The notes: a model not told the origin generated them from the letters alone. 17,630 nt of DNA from CAVAWX01 sp963642995 (GCA_963642995.1 CAVIIZ010000029.1:1-17630), one strand, 5' to 3'; positions 8,032 through 15,828 are shown, counted from the first letter of the stretch. Numbers and translations are program-made.

Positions 8032-9138
8032 CTAGCAGCAGCTCGCCTGGATGGGCTGGTCGTCCTCGTCGCGCACGCCCGAGAAATCCGGGGCGTTCAC
8101 CACGAGCGCATCGTATGCCTTGTGCGTGTCGCCCAGATGCGTCGAGCGGTCGCCCTCCACGGTGAAGACCTTGGCGTAGCGGCTGTGCTCGGCGATGGTC
8201 GTGACATTGCCGCAGACGGGAAAGCCCTTGCCCGGCGGGAACTTGATGTTGTACTCGAAGAGGAAGAAGTCCGGGTAGTCGGGCAGGGAGCCGTCGTAGG
8301 TGACGATCTCGCCGTAGTTCTCGCACACGTCCTCGGACCACAGCGACTTCATCACGCGCACCGTGATGGTGGCAAAAACCACGTCTCCGTATTTCTCCTG
8401 CTCGGCGGCCGAAAGCGGCGTCTTCCAGTTCATCAGGTAGCGCGGATCGCGCAGGCCAGCCGACTGGACGAGGCGCCTGAAATCGCCCACGAACATGGCG
8501 CCCGCCAGGCGCTCGGCGCGGCCCGCCACGTCGTGGGCGAGCTCGACGGGGATGCGGCGGTCGGAGAAGACGTCGGTGAAGTACCACTCCGCGTCCTGCT
8601 TCAGCACGCGGAAGACCTCCTTCACGTAGGCCTCCTTGTCCGGCGAGAGGTTGAAGGTGCAGTTCGAGATGACGATGTCGATGCTGGCGTCGTCCACGAA
8701 GGAGAGGTCTTCCGGCACGCCCACGTGGAACTCGACGTTGGGCGCGTCGTAGCCGAACTGCTTCATCTCCTGGTCGAAGTACTTCTCCGCCACGGCGATC
8801 TTGGCCGCGTCCGGATCCACGCCGATGACCTTGCCCGAAGGACCCACGAGCTGCGCGGCCAGGTAGGCGTCGCGGCCGGTGCCGCAGCACAGGTCGAGCA
8901 CCGTGCAGCCTTCCATGAGGGGCGGCATGGGCGTGCCGAACTCGTGGAAGAGGTTCTTGATCTCGGCCGAGATGTTGAACAGCTTCTCGCGCGCAGATTC
9001 GGGTATGGTGCCCTCGGCGTCGCGCGTGCGCGCCGTGGCCTGCGGGTCTGCCGGCGCGGCTTTCGCCAGTTCGGCATAGTACGCGGCCGGGTCCATGTCG
9101 ATCGTGTACCACTTCTTGTAGTCGATGGGCGTGTCCAT
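8032..9138 (-). CDS. Divergent ArsM-like SAM methyltransferase with lost arsenic ligands
   Basis: The 368-residue protein is co-linear with the ArsM half of the downstream fusion: LMEGCTVLDLCCGTGRD (74-90) for SAM, GKVIGVDPD (102-110), ISNCTFNLSPDKE (157-169), FRVLKQDAEWYFTDVFSDRRIP, and the tail NYGEIVTYDGSLP and PVCGN. It is therefore a paralogue. The cysteines that hold As(III) are mostly gone: there is no Cys before residue 78, FYGCG has become FHEFG, and GECLSGA has become AERLAGA (R210). Only C160 is kept. It ends in Ser-Cys-Cys (366-368), which could form a new thiol site. SAM binding looks intact, so it may act on another substrate or be a partner of the fusion enzyme. The ATG at 9138 (GAGAGGAAGG upstream) is chosen over an upstream ATG at 9177. 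It is the first gene of the cassette. Confidence 0.82.
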   Translation of the reverse strand: MDTPIDYKKWYTIDMDPAAYYAELAKAAPADPQATARTRDAEGTIPESAREKLFNISAEIKNLFHEFGTPMPPLMEGCTVLDLCCGTGRDAYLAAQLVGPSGKVIGVDPDAAKIAVAEKYFDQEMKQFGYDAPNVEFHVGVPEDLSFVDDASIDIVISNCTFNLSPDKEAYVKEVFRVLKQDAEWYFTDVFSDRRIPVELAHDVAGRAERLAGAMFVGDFRRLVQSAGLRDPRYLMNWKTPLSAAEQEKYGDVVFATITVRVMKSLWSEDVCENYGEIVTYDGSLPDYPDFFLFEYNIKFPPGKGFPVCGNVTTIAEHSRYAKVFTVEGDRSTHLGDTHKAYDALVVNAPDFSGVRDEDDQPIQASCC

Positions 9139-9159
9139 GTGCGTGCCTTCCTCTCGAAG

Positions 9160-9225
9160 AGATTGCAATGGCACCATGGTATAACCGCTATGCGCAGCTG
9201 TCCATTATCAGATTCAGACAAAAGC
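9160..9225 (-). promoter_or_regulatory. Candidate promoter region of the metalloid cassette
   Basis: The 214-base gap between tsaE and the first cassette gene is the only space for a cassette promoter. On the minus strand it offers GATAAT (9209-9204), a 5/6 match to the -10 consensus, without a good -35, and TTATAC nearer the gene. ACCATGGT, an 8-bp palindrome, lies around 9172-9179 next to TATAACC. No ArsR-type operator could be identified with confidence. Confidence 0.3.
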
Positions 9226-9253
9226 CGCCGAACCGAAGAGGCTCTCAAGCGGC
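9216..9253 (-). terminator. Possible terminator after tsaE
   Basis: On the minus strand GCCGC (9253-9249) can pair with GCGGC (9228-9224), and TTTTGTCT follows directly. The stem is only 5 bp with a 20-base loop that may fold further, so this is a weak candidate. It is placed correctly to end the glmS-tsaE operon ahead of the cassette. Confidence 0.3.
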
Positions 9254-9352
9254 GTCAAACCGGGAGGGAGGCGCTCCTTTTTTGCAGAGCAGCCGCGCCT
9301 GAACCGGCATCGGCAGCGCACGCGCTCCCAAGGCAGGCGGGGGAAAGCTTTC

Positions 9353-9925
9353 TCATTGCCGGCTTGCAGGGCGAAAACGGGTCTGGGAATGCAGGCGCAC
9401 ATCTGCGAAGGCGGATTCGAGCGCGACGCCGCGGCGGCCGTGTCCCCTCAGCTCGATGCGGCGCAGGCCGTCTGCCGGCCGGGCGCAGCCGGCGTCGACG
9501 GAAGCATCGGCGCCCGCGGAATCGGCCGGGCTGCCATCGGGCGCCTCTATCGAGAAGGAGACCTCCAGGTAGTCCTCGGGCAGCGCCTCGGGGAATTTGT
9601 CGCCCCACTCCACCAGGCACACCGCGCCGGATTCGAGCATGCCGAAGTAGTCGATGTCCTCGAGCGCCTCGACGCTCTCGAGCCGATAGAGGTCGAAATG
9701 CAGCAGGGGCAGCTCGTCGCCCACGTACTCGACCATGATGGTGAAAGTGGGGCTCGTGACCTCGTCGTCCACGCCCAGGCCGGCGGCAAATCCCTTCGAG
9801 AATTGGGTCTTGCCCGCGCCCAGGTCTCCCGTCAAGACGACGACGTCGCCGGAATGCGCCAGGCGGCCAAGCTCGCAGGCGATCTCCATCGTCTCTTGCG
9901 CGGACGCGCTCGTGCAGCTCAACAT
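9353..9925 (-). CDS. tsaE: TsaE, tRNA threonylcarbamoyladenosine biosynthesis ATPase
   Basis: TsaE is the ATPase that resets the TsaB-TsaD complex during t6A modification of ANN-decoding tRNAs. The 190-residue protein shows Walker A GDLGAGKT (33-40), TSPTFTIMVEY (57-67), HFDLYRLES (76-84), IDYFGMLESGAVCLVEWGDKF (from 91) and PEDYLEV, all in family order. The last ~55 residues go beyond the usual length (about 150-160), are Ala/Asp/Arg-rich and look unstructured. The start overlaps the end of the uracil-DNA glycosylase gene by 7 bases, so it is translated as part of that operon. The usual downstream partner tsaB is not present. The next gene is the unrelated methyltransferase cassette after a 214-base gap. 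Confidence 0.94.
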   Translation of the reverse strand: MLSCTSASAQETMEIACELGRLAHSGDVVVLTGDLGAGKTQFSKGFAAGLGVDDEVTSPTFTIMVEYVGDELPLLHFDLYRLESVEALEDIDYFGMLESGAVCLVEWGDKFPEALPEDYLEVSFSIEAPDGSPADSAGADASVDAGCARPADGLRRIELRGHGRRGVALESAFADVRLHSQTRFRPASRQ

Positions 9926-10785
9926 GGGCGTTCACCCTCTCCTTCGTCTTCTCTTGCAGCACGCGCACCCCGGCCGCCGTGCCCGGCATGCGCCCCTCTT
10001 TCGCCGCGGCCGACGCGGCCGCCATGGCCGCCGCACATCGCGCCGCAACCGCCTTCACCATCGAGCAGTGCTCCCAACCTGCGAAAATCCTCGCGCACCG
10101 ATTCTGCCTTCGAGCGGTCGTAGATGATTGCCGCCGGATGGAACATGGGCACGACGGCAAACGGCCCCATCTCCCGGACGCCGCCGTGCAGCTCGCCGAT
10201 GCCGTCTTTCACGCCCAAGACAAGGCGTGTGGCGAAGTTTCCCAAGGTGACGACGACGCTCGGAGCGCAAATCGCGATCTGCGCGGCAAGCCAGCCCCGG
10301 CATGCCTCCACCTCGGCGGCACGCGGGTTGCGATTGGCGGGCGGGCGGCATTTCAACACGTTGGCGATGTAGACGTCGGCGCGGGAAAGGCCCGCCAGCT
10401 CCAGCAGGGAGTCGAGGTTCTTGCCGGCTTTGCCCACGAAGGGCTCGCCTTGCCCGTCCTCGTTTTTGCCGGGCGCCTCGCCCACGAACATCACATCCGC
10501 GCGAGGGTTTCCCGCACCCACCACCACGTTCGCGCGCGTCTCGCACAAGGCGCACTTGCGGCATTCCCGCATCCGGGCCGAAAGCCCGTCCATGGCGGCT
10601 GCCTCGTGCCCGCCGGCGGCAGACGCTGCGCGCGAGCACGTTTCACCATCCGTCTCGAAAGCCGCCCGCAGCCACTGCGGCAATTCGTGCGCGTCGGGCA
10701 ATTCGCGCATGTCGGCCGCCTCCCGCGCATCGGCTGCCTCGCCGCAGCCGCCGTCCGCGCCCGGCCGTCGCCGCGCCCCGCTCAT
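9919..10785 (-). CDS. udg: Uracil-DNA glycosylase, family 4 (Fe-S)
   Basis: This enzyme removes uracil from DNA after cytosine deamination or dUMP misincorporation. Family 4 signatures are clear in the 288 residues: GEAPGKNEDGQGEPFVGKAG (102-121), NVLKCRPPANRNP (142-154) and MFHPAAIIYD (214-223) with the HPAA motif. Four cysteines expected to hold a 4Fe-4S cluster are C75, C78, C146 and C162. An N-terminal ~70-residue polar region and a C-terminal Gly/His/Arg/Cys-rich tail (242-288) lie outside the catalytic core. The ATG overlaps the alr stop as ATGA. Position inside an alr-tsaE operon is atypical for this repair gene, but the overlaps show real coupling. Confidence 0.93.
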   Translation of the reverse strand: MSGARRRPGADGGCGEAADAREAADMRELPDAHELPQWLRAAFETDGETCSRAASAAGGHEAAAMDGLSARMRECRKCALCETRANVVVGAGNPRADVMFVGEAPGKNEDGQGEPFVGKAGKNLDSLLELAGLSRADVYIANVLKCRPPANRNPRAAEVEACRGWLAAQIAICAPSVVVTLGNFATRLVLGVKDGIGELHGGVREMGPFAVVPMFHPAAIIYDRSKAESVREDFRRLGALLDGEGGCGAMCGGHGGRVGRGERGAHAGHGGRGARAAREDEGEGERPC

Positions 10786-12110
10786 ACGTATATGCGCGGC
10801 AGGCGCATGCCGAAACCGCAGACGATCTCGTAGTTGATGGTGCCTATCTGGTCGGCCATCATATCGGCCGTGATCTCCTCGTCGCCTTGGCGCCCCACGA
10901 TGACGACCTCGTCGCCTTCCCGCACGCCCGTGCCGCCGCCGTCGCGCCTGTGGGTGAAGGGAACCTCGATCATGGCCTGGTCCATGCATATGTTGCCCAC
11001 CTGCAAGCACACCTGGCCGTGTATCAGCACGTCCATGCAGTTGGACAGGGAGCGGCGCAGGCCGTCGGCATACCCCAACGGCACCGTCGCGATCTGGACG
11101 GGCGTGGCCGTGCGGTAGGTGAAGCCGTAGCTCACGCCCTGGCCGATGCGCGGCTCGTTGACCGCCGAGACCAGCGCCTTCACGCTCATGGCCGGTCGCA
11201 GGTCCTCGGCGTCGCGCAGGTTCGGGCTGGGGGCAAGACCGTACATCATGCAGCCCAGGCGCCCCATGTCGTAGTGCGCCTCGGGATAGCGCATGATGGC
11301 AGCCGAGTTCGCGCAATGCACGACGCCAGGGTCCATGTGCGCGTCGCGCATGGCCGCCAGCGCCTCCTGGAAACAGGCGAGCTGCTCGCGGAAGTCCACG
11401 TCGGTCGTGTCGTCGGCGCAGGCGAAGTGGGTGAAGGTCCCCTCCAGCATGAGGCCGCGGTGAAAGCCGACGGCGCGCAGGAACTCGACCACGTCGGTGT
11501 GGGGCACGCCGATGCGGTTCATGCCCGTGTTCACCGCCAGATGGTAGGGCGCGACGGTGCGTTGCAGGTCGGCCGCCTCGCCCAACGCCAAGGCGAAATC
11601 GGTGCTGTAGACCGCCGGGGTGAGCTTGTAGGCGAGCAAATGGGGAATCGAGCGCGTCGTGGGCTGCGAGAGCACGAGTATGGGCACGTCGATGCCCGCC
11701 TGGCGCAGCGCGGCGCCCTCCTCGACGCATGCCACGCCCAGCCGGCTCGCGCCCGCCTTCAGCGCCGCGCGGGCCACCTGCACCGCGCCGTGCCCGTAGC
11801 CGTCGGCCTTCACCACGGCCAGAAGGCGGCGCGCAGGGCCCAGGCGCCGGCGGGCGAGGGCGACGTTGTGGGCGATGGCCGACAGGTCGACCTCGACCCA
11901 GGCGCCGCGCAAAAGCGCCGGACGCGTCGTCTCGCGCGAAATCGGCGCGGAGGTGTCCACATGGAGGAAATCCGGGTGGGCGGGTTCTGCTTCGGCTGTG
12001 CGCCTGCGTATGGGCTCGACGTTGCTCTTCTCGAAGGCCTCGCGCCCGCGTTCCAGGCCGCCCGGCAGATGGGGGTCTGCCCCGAAATAGTTGATCCCGT
12101 CGTCTGCCAC
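10782..12110 (-). CDS. alr: Alanine racemase
   Basis: Alr is a PLP enzyme making D-alanine for peptidoglycan. The core is complete: the PLP lysine in AVVKADGYGHGA (K101), NTGMNRIG (194-201), ANSAAIMRYPEAHYDMGRLG (from 267), the catalytic Tyr in GVSYGFTY (Y328), PLGYADG (344-350), and GNICMDQAMIEV (372-383). Start is GTG at 12110, one base after the nnrD stop. A weak AGG lies about 10 bases upstream. This gives 442 residues, because about 65 polar residues precede the usual N-terminus WVEVDLSAIAHNV. No better start is visible nearer the core. PLP needed by this enzyme may come from the kinase at 1012-1854, but that is a general link only. Confidence 0.96.
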   Translation of the reverse strand: MADDGINYFGADPHLPGGLERGREAFEKSNVEPIRRRTAEAEPAHPDFLHVDTSAPISRETTRPALLRGAWVEVDLSAIAHNVALARRRLGPARRLLAVVKADGYGHGAVQVARAALKAGASRLGVACVEEGAALRQAGIDVPILVLSQPTTRSIPHLLAYKLTPAVYSTDFALALGEAADLQRTVAPYHLAVNTGMNRIGVPHTDVVEFLRAVGFHRGLMLEGTFTHFACADDTTDVDFREQLACFQEALAAMRDAHMDPGVVHCANSAAIMRYPEAHYDMGRLGCMMYGLAPSPNLRDAEDLRPAMSVKALVSAVNEPRIGQGVSYGFTYRTATPVQIATVPLGYADGLRRSLSNCMDVLIHGQVCLQVGNICMDQAMIEVPFTHRRDGGGTGVREGDEVVIVGRQGDEEITADMMADQIGTINYEIVCGFGMRLPRIYV

Positions 12111-12111
12111 G

Positions 12112-13020
12112 CTACACCTGCGCCTTTGCCAGGGAGAGGATGGCAGGCCCTATCTCGTCGACCATGTCTTCGGGCAAGACGGACAGCGCGGAAGTGGCCG
12201 CGGCCGCGCGCGCGCCGGATGCGCTGTGGAGATGCACGGCCAGGCACGAGGCGTCGAAGGGCTCCAGCCCCTGCGCCATGAACGCGGCGACCATGCCGCC
12301 CAGCACGTCGCCCGTGCCCGCCTTGGCAAGCTCCGGCCCTCCCGTCTCGTCCACGAAAAAAGAGCCGTCGGGAGCCGCGACGACGGTGCCCGGGCCTTTC
12401 AGCACGACGATGGCGTTGAAACGCGACGCCAGCTCCAGCGCGTCGTTCTCGCGGTCTGCCACCTCGCGGCCCAGCAGGCGCGCGGCCTCGCCGGCATGCG
12501 GGGTGAGCACGTTCACGCACGATCTGCGCCCCTCGAGCACGTCGGCGTCTTGCGCGATGATGTTGAGCGCGTCGGCGTCGAAGACCGTCGGGGTCTCGCG
12601 CGCGCCCGGATGCCCTCCGTCGACGCCCGCGCGAAACACGAGCCCCTTCAGAAACGAGGCAGGCCCCGCGCACGCCCCCATGCCAGGCCCCACGACCAGC
12701 GCGTCGCAGGCCGCCACCATCTCGATCACGTCCTCGACCGCGCCGGCGGAGAAAAAGCCGCCGGAACCCGGGCACTCGTGCACGGGCACGCTCACGAGAT
12801 GCGCATGCGCCGCTTGCGCCGTGCCCTTGGGAACGCACAGCCGCGTGTAGCCCGCACCGCAGCGCGCCGAGGCCATCGCGGCCAAGACGGCTGCACCGGG
12901 ATACTCGTGCGAGCCGCCCGCCACCAAGACCTTGCCGCGCGTATACTTGTTCGCGTCCTTGTCAAGCCGCGGGAGAAGCGCCGCCAACTCGACTGCGCCA
13001 CGTTGCATTTCCCTGCCCAT
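12112..13020 (-). CDS. nnrD: ADP-dependent (S)-NAD(P)H-hydrate dehydratase
   Basis: This ribokinase-like enzyme dehydrates damaged NADHX/NADPHX at the expense of ADP. The 302-residue protein shows GKVLVAGGSHEYPGAA (29-44), VVGPGMG (109-115), NVLTPHAGEAARLLG (170-184), LKGPGTVVAAPDG (207-219) and the active-site motif AGTGDVLGGM (234-243, D238). It is the dehydratase domain alone; the NnrE epimerase domain often fused in front is absent. ATG 13020 is chosen because GAGAGGG lies about 9 bases upstream. The GTG four codons earlier abuts the same Shine-Dalgarno and is unlikely. A 79-base gap separates it from acpS. Confidence 0.95.
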   Translation of the reverse strand: MGREMQRGAVELAALLPRLDKDANKYTRGKVLVAGGSHEYPGAAVLAAMASARCGAGYTRLCVPKGTAQAAHAHLVSVPVHECPGSGGFFSAGAVEDVIEMVAACDALVVGPGMGACAGPASFLKGLVFRAGVDGGHPGARETPTVFDADALNIIAQDADVLEGRRSCVNVLTPHAGEAARLLGREVADRENDALELASRFNAIVVLKGPGTVVAAPDGSFFVDETGGPELAKAGTGDVLGGMVAAFMAQGLEPFDASCLAVHLHSASGARAAAATSALSVLPEDMVDEIGPAILSLAKAQV

Positions 13021-13099
13021 CGCACTCACCCTCTCGTTCGACCGCCGCCGTCTTTTCCCATGCCCACAGTATCCACCTTTTAAGCGGGGCGCGCGCCCC

Positions 13100-13924
13100 T
13101 CATGCGCGATCCGGTTTCTCCTCGCCGGCACGTGCGTCGCCCGAAGCGCCGTTCAAAGCGGCGTTTGGAGCATCACCCGAAACGGCCGCCGTCGCGTCTG
13201 CCGCCTCGGCCTCCTCATCCGCGGCCCCTTCATCTGCGGCTGTCTCGTCAGACCCTGCATCCTCGAGATCGGCCAGCCCCGTGCGCATCGCCTCCTCGAG
13301 GTTGTCGAGCATGCCGCGCAGCTTCTTGAACTCGGATGCCAGCTCCTCGCGCGGAGTAGGCCCTGACTGCTCCTTGGGTTGCGGGCGCGTCTCCTCCGTC
13401 GCGGCCAGGGCGTTTGCCACCGCTGTCTCGTGCGTGCGCGAAAGCGAGAGGTGCACCTCGGTCACGCCCCGCTTTTCTGCCAGCTCGCGGGCCTTGCCGT
13501 GCAAGACGGCACGCGGCCTGCCGGCCTCTTCGTGGGCCACCTCGATGTCGCGCGGCGCCACACCCTGCGCAAACCCCGTGCCAAGCGCCTTTGCCACCGC
13601 CTCTTTCGCGGCGAAATGCGTCGCGTAGTGCAGATGCGCCTTCTTCTTGTAGGCATCGCAATACGCCTGCTCGGCATCCGTGTAGACGCGCGTCTTGAAA
13701 CGCGGGGTGCGCGCGAGCACCTGCCGCATGCGCTCGATGGCGACGATGTCGACGCCCAGGCCGGCCACGGGCGGCGCGGACGCCTCTGCGCCCGCAGCGG
13801 CACCCTCGCCTCCGGATTGCGCAGCTCCCCCGGCAGCCGCCGTCCTCTCGCCTGCACCTGCCGCGCCGGCCTCGGCCCCGCTTTCGCCTGCCGCAGCCGG
13901 CGCCCCTTCCTCTCGCACGTCCAT
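13100..13924 (-). CDS. acpS: Holo-[acyl-carrier-protein] synthase with N- and C-terminal extensions
   Basis: AcpS transfers 4'-phosphopantetheine from CoA to apo-ACP. The core (residues about 54-175) has GLGVDIVAIERM (55-66, metal-binding D59), FKTRVYTDAEQAYC (76-89), HFAAKEAVAKALGTG (103-117, E108) and VHLSLSRTHETAVANAL. The core matches the ~120-residue family, but the frame is 274 residues. A 53-residue Ala/Gly/Glu-rich stretch precedes it, and ~100 residues follow, comprising a predicted helix with heptad-like spacing (192-222) and an acidic Ala-rich tail. ATG 13924 has GGAG six bases upstream and follows the glmS stop by 3 bases. A GTG at 13768 (V53) would remove the N-terminal extension and cannot be excluded. 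Confidence 0.92.
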   Translation of the reverse strand: MDVREEGAPAAAGESGAEAGAAGAGERTAAAGGAAQSGGEGAAAGAEASAPPVAGLGVDIVAIERMRQVLARTPRFKTRVYTDAEQAYCDAYKKKAHLHYATHFAAKEAVAKALGTGFAQGVAPRDIEVAHEEAGRPRAVLHGKARELAEKRGVTEVHLSLSRTHETAVANALAATEETRPQPKEQSGPTPREELASEFKKLRGMLDNLEEAMRTGLADLEDAGSDETAADEGAADEEAEAADATAAVSGDAPNAALNGASGDARAGEEKPDRA

Positions 13925-13927
13925 CCC

Positions 13928-15760
13928 CTACTCCACCGTCACGCTCTTTGCCAGGTTGCGCGGCTTGTCCACGTCGCAGCCGCGGTCGAGCGCCACGCAG
14001 CGGGCCAGCAGCTGCAAGGGCACGCTGGCCGTGATGGCCGAGCACCAGTCGCGCGCCTTCGGCACGAACAGCACCACATCGGCGATGCCCGCCACCTCGT
14101 CGTCGCCCTCGCTGGCCACCGCGATGATGGGGCTGTTGCGCGTCTTCGCCTCGACGATGTTGCTCACCGTCTGCGCGCGCGTCGGGCTGTCGCAGACCAC
14201 CGCCACGACGGGCGTGTGCTCGTCGAGCAGCGCGATCGGGCCGTGCTTCATCTCGCCGGCCGGGTAGGCCTCGGCGTGCAGGTAGCTGAGCTCTTTGAGC
14301 TTCAACGCGCCCTCGTTGCACACGGTGGACGCGATGCCGCGCCCCACGTAGAGCATCGAATGCGCGCCTTCCAGCAGCCGGGCCGCGCGGGCGATGTCGT
14401 CTAGGTCCTGCAAGATGTCCTCGATCATGGACGGCGTCTCGCGCAGCTCGTAGTACAGGCTGTTCACCTGCCGCGTCGTCAGGCGGCCCTTCTTCTGGCC
14501 GAGAAACATCGCGATCAGGGCCAGGCAGGCTATCTGGGCAAGGAAGCTCTTCGTGGCCGCCACCGAGATCTCCATGTTGGCCTTCACGTACAGCGTCGCG
14601 TCGGACTCGCGCGTGATGCGGCTGCCCACGCAGTTCGTGACGGCGAAGACCCGCGCCCCCTTGCTGCGGGCGAGGCGCACGGCGGCCAGGGTGTCGGCCG
14701 TCTCGCCGGACTGGCTGATGGCGATGACCAGCGCAGACGAGCTGACGATGGGGTTGCGGTAGCGGAACTCGCTGGCCACCTCGACGGTGGTGGGGATGCG
14801 CGCCCAGCGCTCGATCAGCTCGCGGGCGACGAGTCCTGCATGGTAGCTCGTGCCGCAGCCGATGATGCAGACCGTGTCGATGGCCTCGATGTCGTCTTCG
14901 TCGAGGTCGAATTCGTCGAGGAGCACGCGGCCGTTCTTCACCTTGCCGGCTATGGTGTCGCGCACGGCACGGGGCTGCTCGAATATCTCCTTGAGCATGA
15001 AGTCGGGGTAGCCGCCCTTCTCGGCGTCTGCCACGTCCCAGTCCACGTGCGTGGCAGGCGCGGCGAAAGAGGCGCCGGCGGCGTCGAGGTACGTGATGCC
15101 GGACGGCGCGAGCAACGCGAACTGGCCGTCTTCGAGAAAGACCACGTCGCGCGTGCGGTCGATGAAGGCGACGACGTCGGAGCCCACGAAGGCCGCCTGC
15201 TCGTCCGGCGCATAGCCCACGACCACGGGCGAGTCCTTGCGCGTGACGGCGATGACGTCCGGATGGTCGGCATGCACGACGGCCAGCGCGTAGGCGCCCG
15301 CCAGACGCTCGACGCTGCGCCGCAGCGCCTCCATGACGTCGCCGTCGTAGAAACTCTCGAGCAGGTGCGCGACCACTTCGCTGTCCGTGTCGCTTTTGAA
15401 GACGTGCCCGTCGGCTTCCAGCTCGTCGCGCAATTGGGTGAAGTTTTCGATGATGCCGTTGTGCACGACGGCGATCTTGCCCGTGCAATCCGGGTGCGGG
15501 TGCGCGTTGGCCCGGGAGGGTTTGCCGTGCGTGGCCCAGCGCGTGTGCCCGATGCCGCAGCAAGCGGCCGAAGGGAGATCGGCGACGGCGCGTTCGAGCT
15601 CGGCCACCTTGCCCGCCCTCTTCACCATCGAGATGGTGCCGTCGCCTTCGGGCAAGGCGATGCCCGCCGAGTCGTAGCCGCGGTACTCGAGCTTCTTCAA
15701 GCCCTCTATGAGCGTGGTGGCCGCGGGTTTCGTGCCCGTGCAGCCGACAATTCCGCACAT
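13928..15760 (-). CDS. glmS: Glutamine-fructose-6-phosphate aminotransferase (isomerizing)
   Basis: GlmS makes glucosamine-6-phosphate from fructose-6-phosphate and glutamine, the entry to cell-wall amino sugars. At 610 residues it has standard length. The N-terminal glutaminase starts with the nucleophile C2 (MCGIVG) and has EYRGYDSAGIA (25-35), HTRWATHG (72-79) and HNGIIEN (100-106). Two SIS domains follow, with IGCGTSYHAG, SQSGETADTLAA, AATKSFLAQ and EGALKLKELSYLHAEAYPAG. The C-terminus ends PRNLAKSVTVE with the conserved Lys605. GAGGAGG lies about 11 bases before the ATG. No glmS ribozyme core was recognised in the 192 bases upstream. It heads the operon that ends with tsaE. Confidence 0.98.
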   Translation of the reverse strand: MCGIVGCTGTKPAATTLIEGLKKLEYRGYDSAGIALPEGDGTISMVKRAGKVAELERAVADLPSAACCGIGHTRWATHGKPSRANAHPHPDCTGKIAVVHNGIIENFTQLRDELEADGHVFKSDTDSEVVAHLLESFYDGDVMEALRRSVERLAGAYALAVVHADHPDVIAVTRKDSPVVVGYAPDEQAAFVGSDVVAFIDRTRDVVFLEDGQFALLAPSGITYLDAAGASFAAPATHVDWDVADAEKGGYPDFMLKEIFEQPRAVRDTIAGKVKNGRVLLDEFDLDEDDIEAIDTVCIIGCGTSYHAGLVARELIERWARIPTTVEVASEFRYRNPIVSSSALVIAISQSGETADTLAAVRLARSKGARVFAVTNCVGSRITRESDATLYVKANMEISVAATKSFLAQIACLALIAMFLGQKKGRLTTRQVNSLYYELRETPSMIEDILQDLDDIARAARLLEGAHSMLYVGRGIASTVCNEGALKLKELSYLHAEAYPAGEMKHGPIALLDEHTPVVAVVCDSPTRAQTVSNIVEAKTRNSPIIAVASEGDDEVAGIADVVLFVPKARDWCSAITASVPLQLLARCVALDRGCDVDKPRNLAKSVTVE

Positions 15761-15802
15761 GCGCCTTCAGGCCTCCTCGATGCGGCGTGTCTCGTCTGGT
15801 GA

Positions 15803-15808
15803 ATTCTA
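15803..15808 (-). promoter_or_regulatory. -10 element of the glmS operon promoter
   Basis: TAGAAT on the minus strand lies about 45 bases before the glmS start and just downstream of the hairpin that ends rpmA. Only a weak -35 (CTTCGT) is found at 17 bases. Its position fits an independent promoter for glmS-acpS-nnrD-alr-udg-tsaE. Confidence 0.4.
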
Positions 15809-15828
15809 GCAGAGCGCCCCTTGAAACG

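Noticed and set aside
6801..8165. Plus-strand frame of 454 codons opposite the GTPase
   Set aside because: His/Val/Asp-rich antisense shadow of a well-supported GTPase gene; no motif.
9261..9283. GGAG-GCG-CTCC followed by six T on the plus strand
   Set aside because: Looks like a tiny terminator, but the stem is 4 bp and no plus-strand gene lies upstream.
9214..9402. 62-codon minus-strand frame between tsaE and the methyltransferase
   Set aside because: Overlaps the end of tsaE, lacks a ribosome binding site and has no recognisable sequence.
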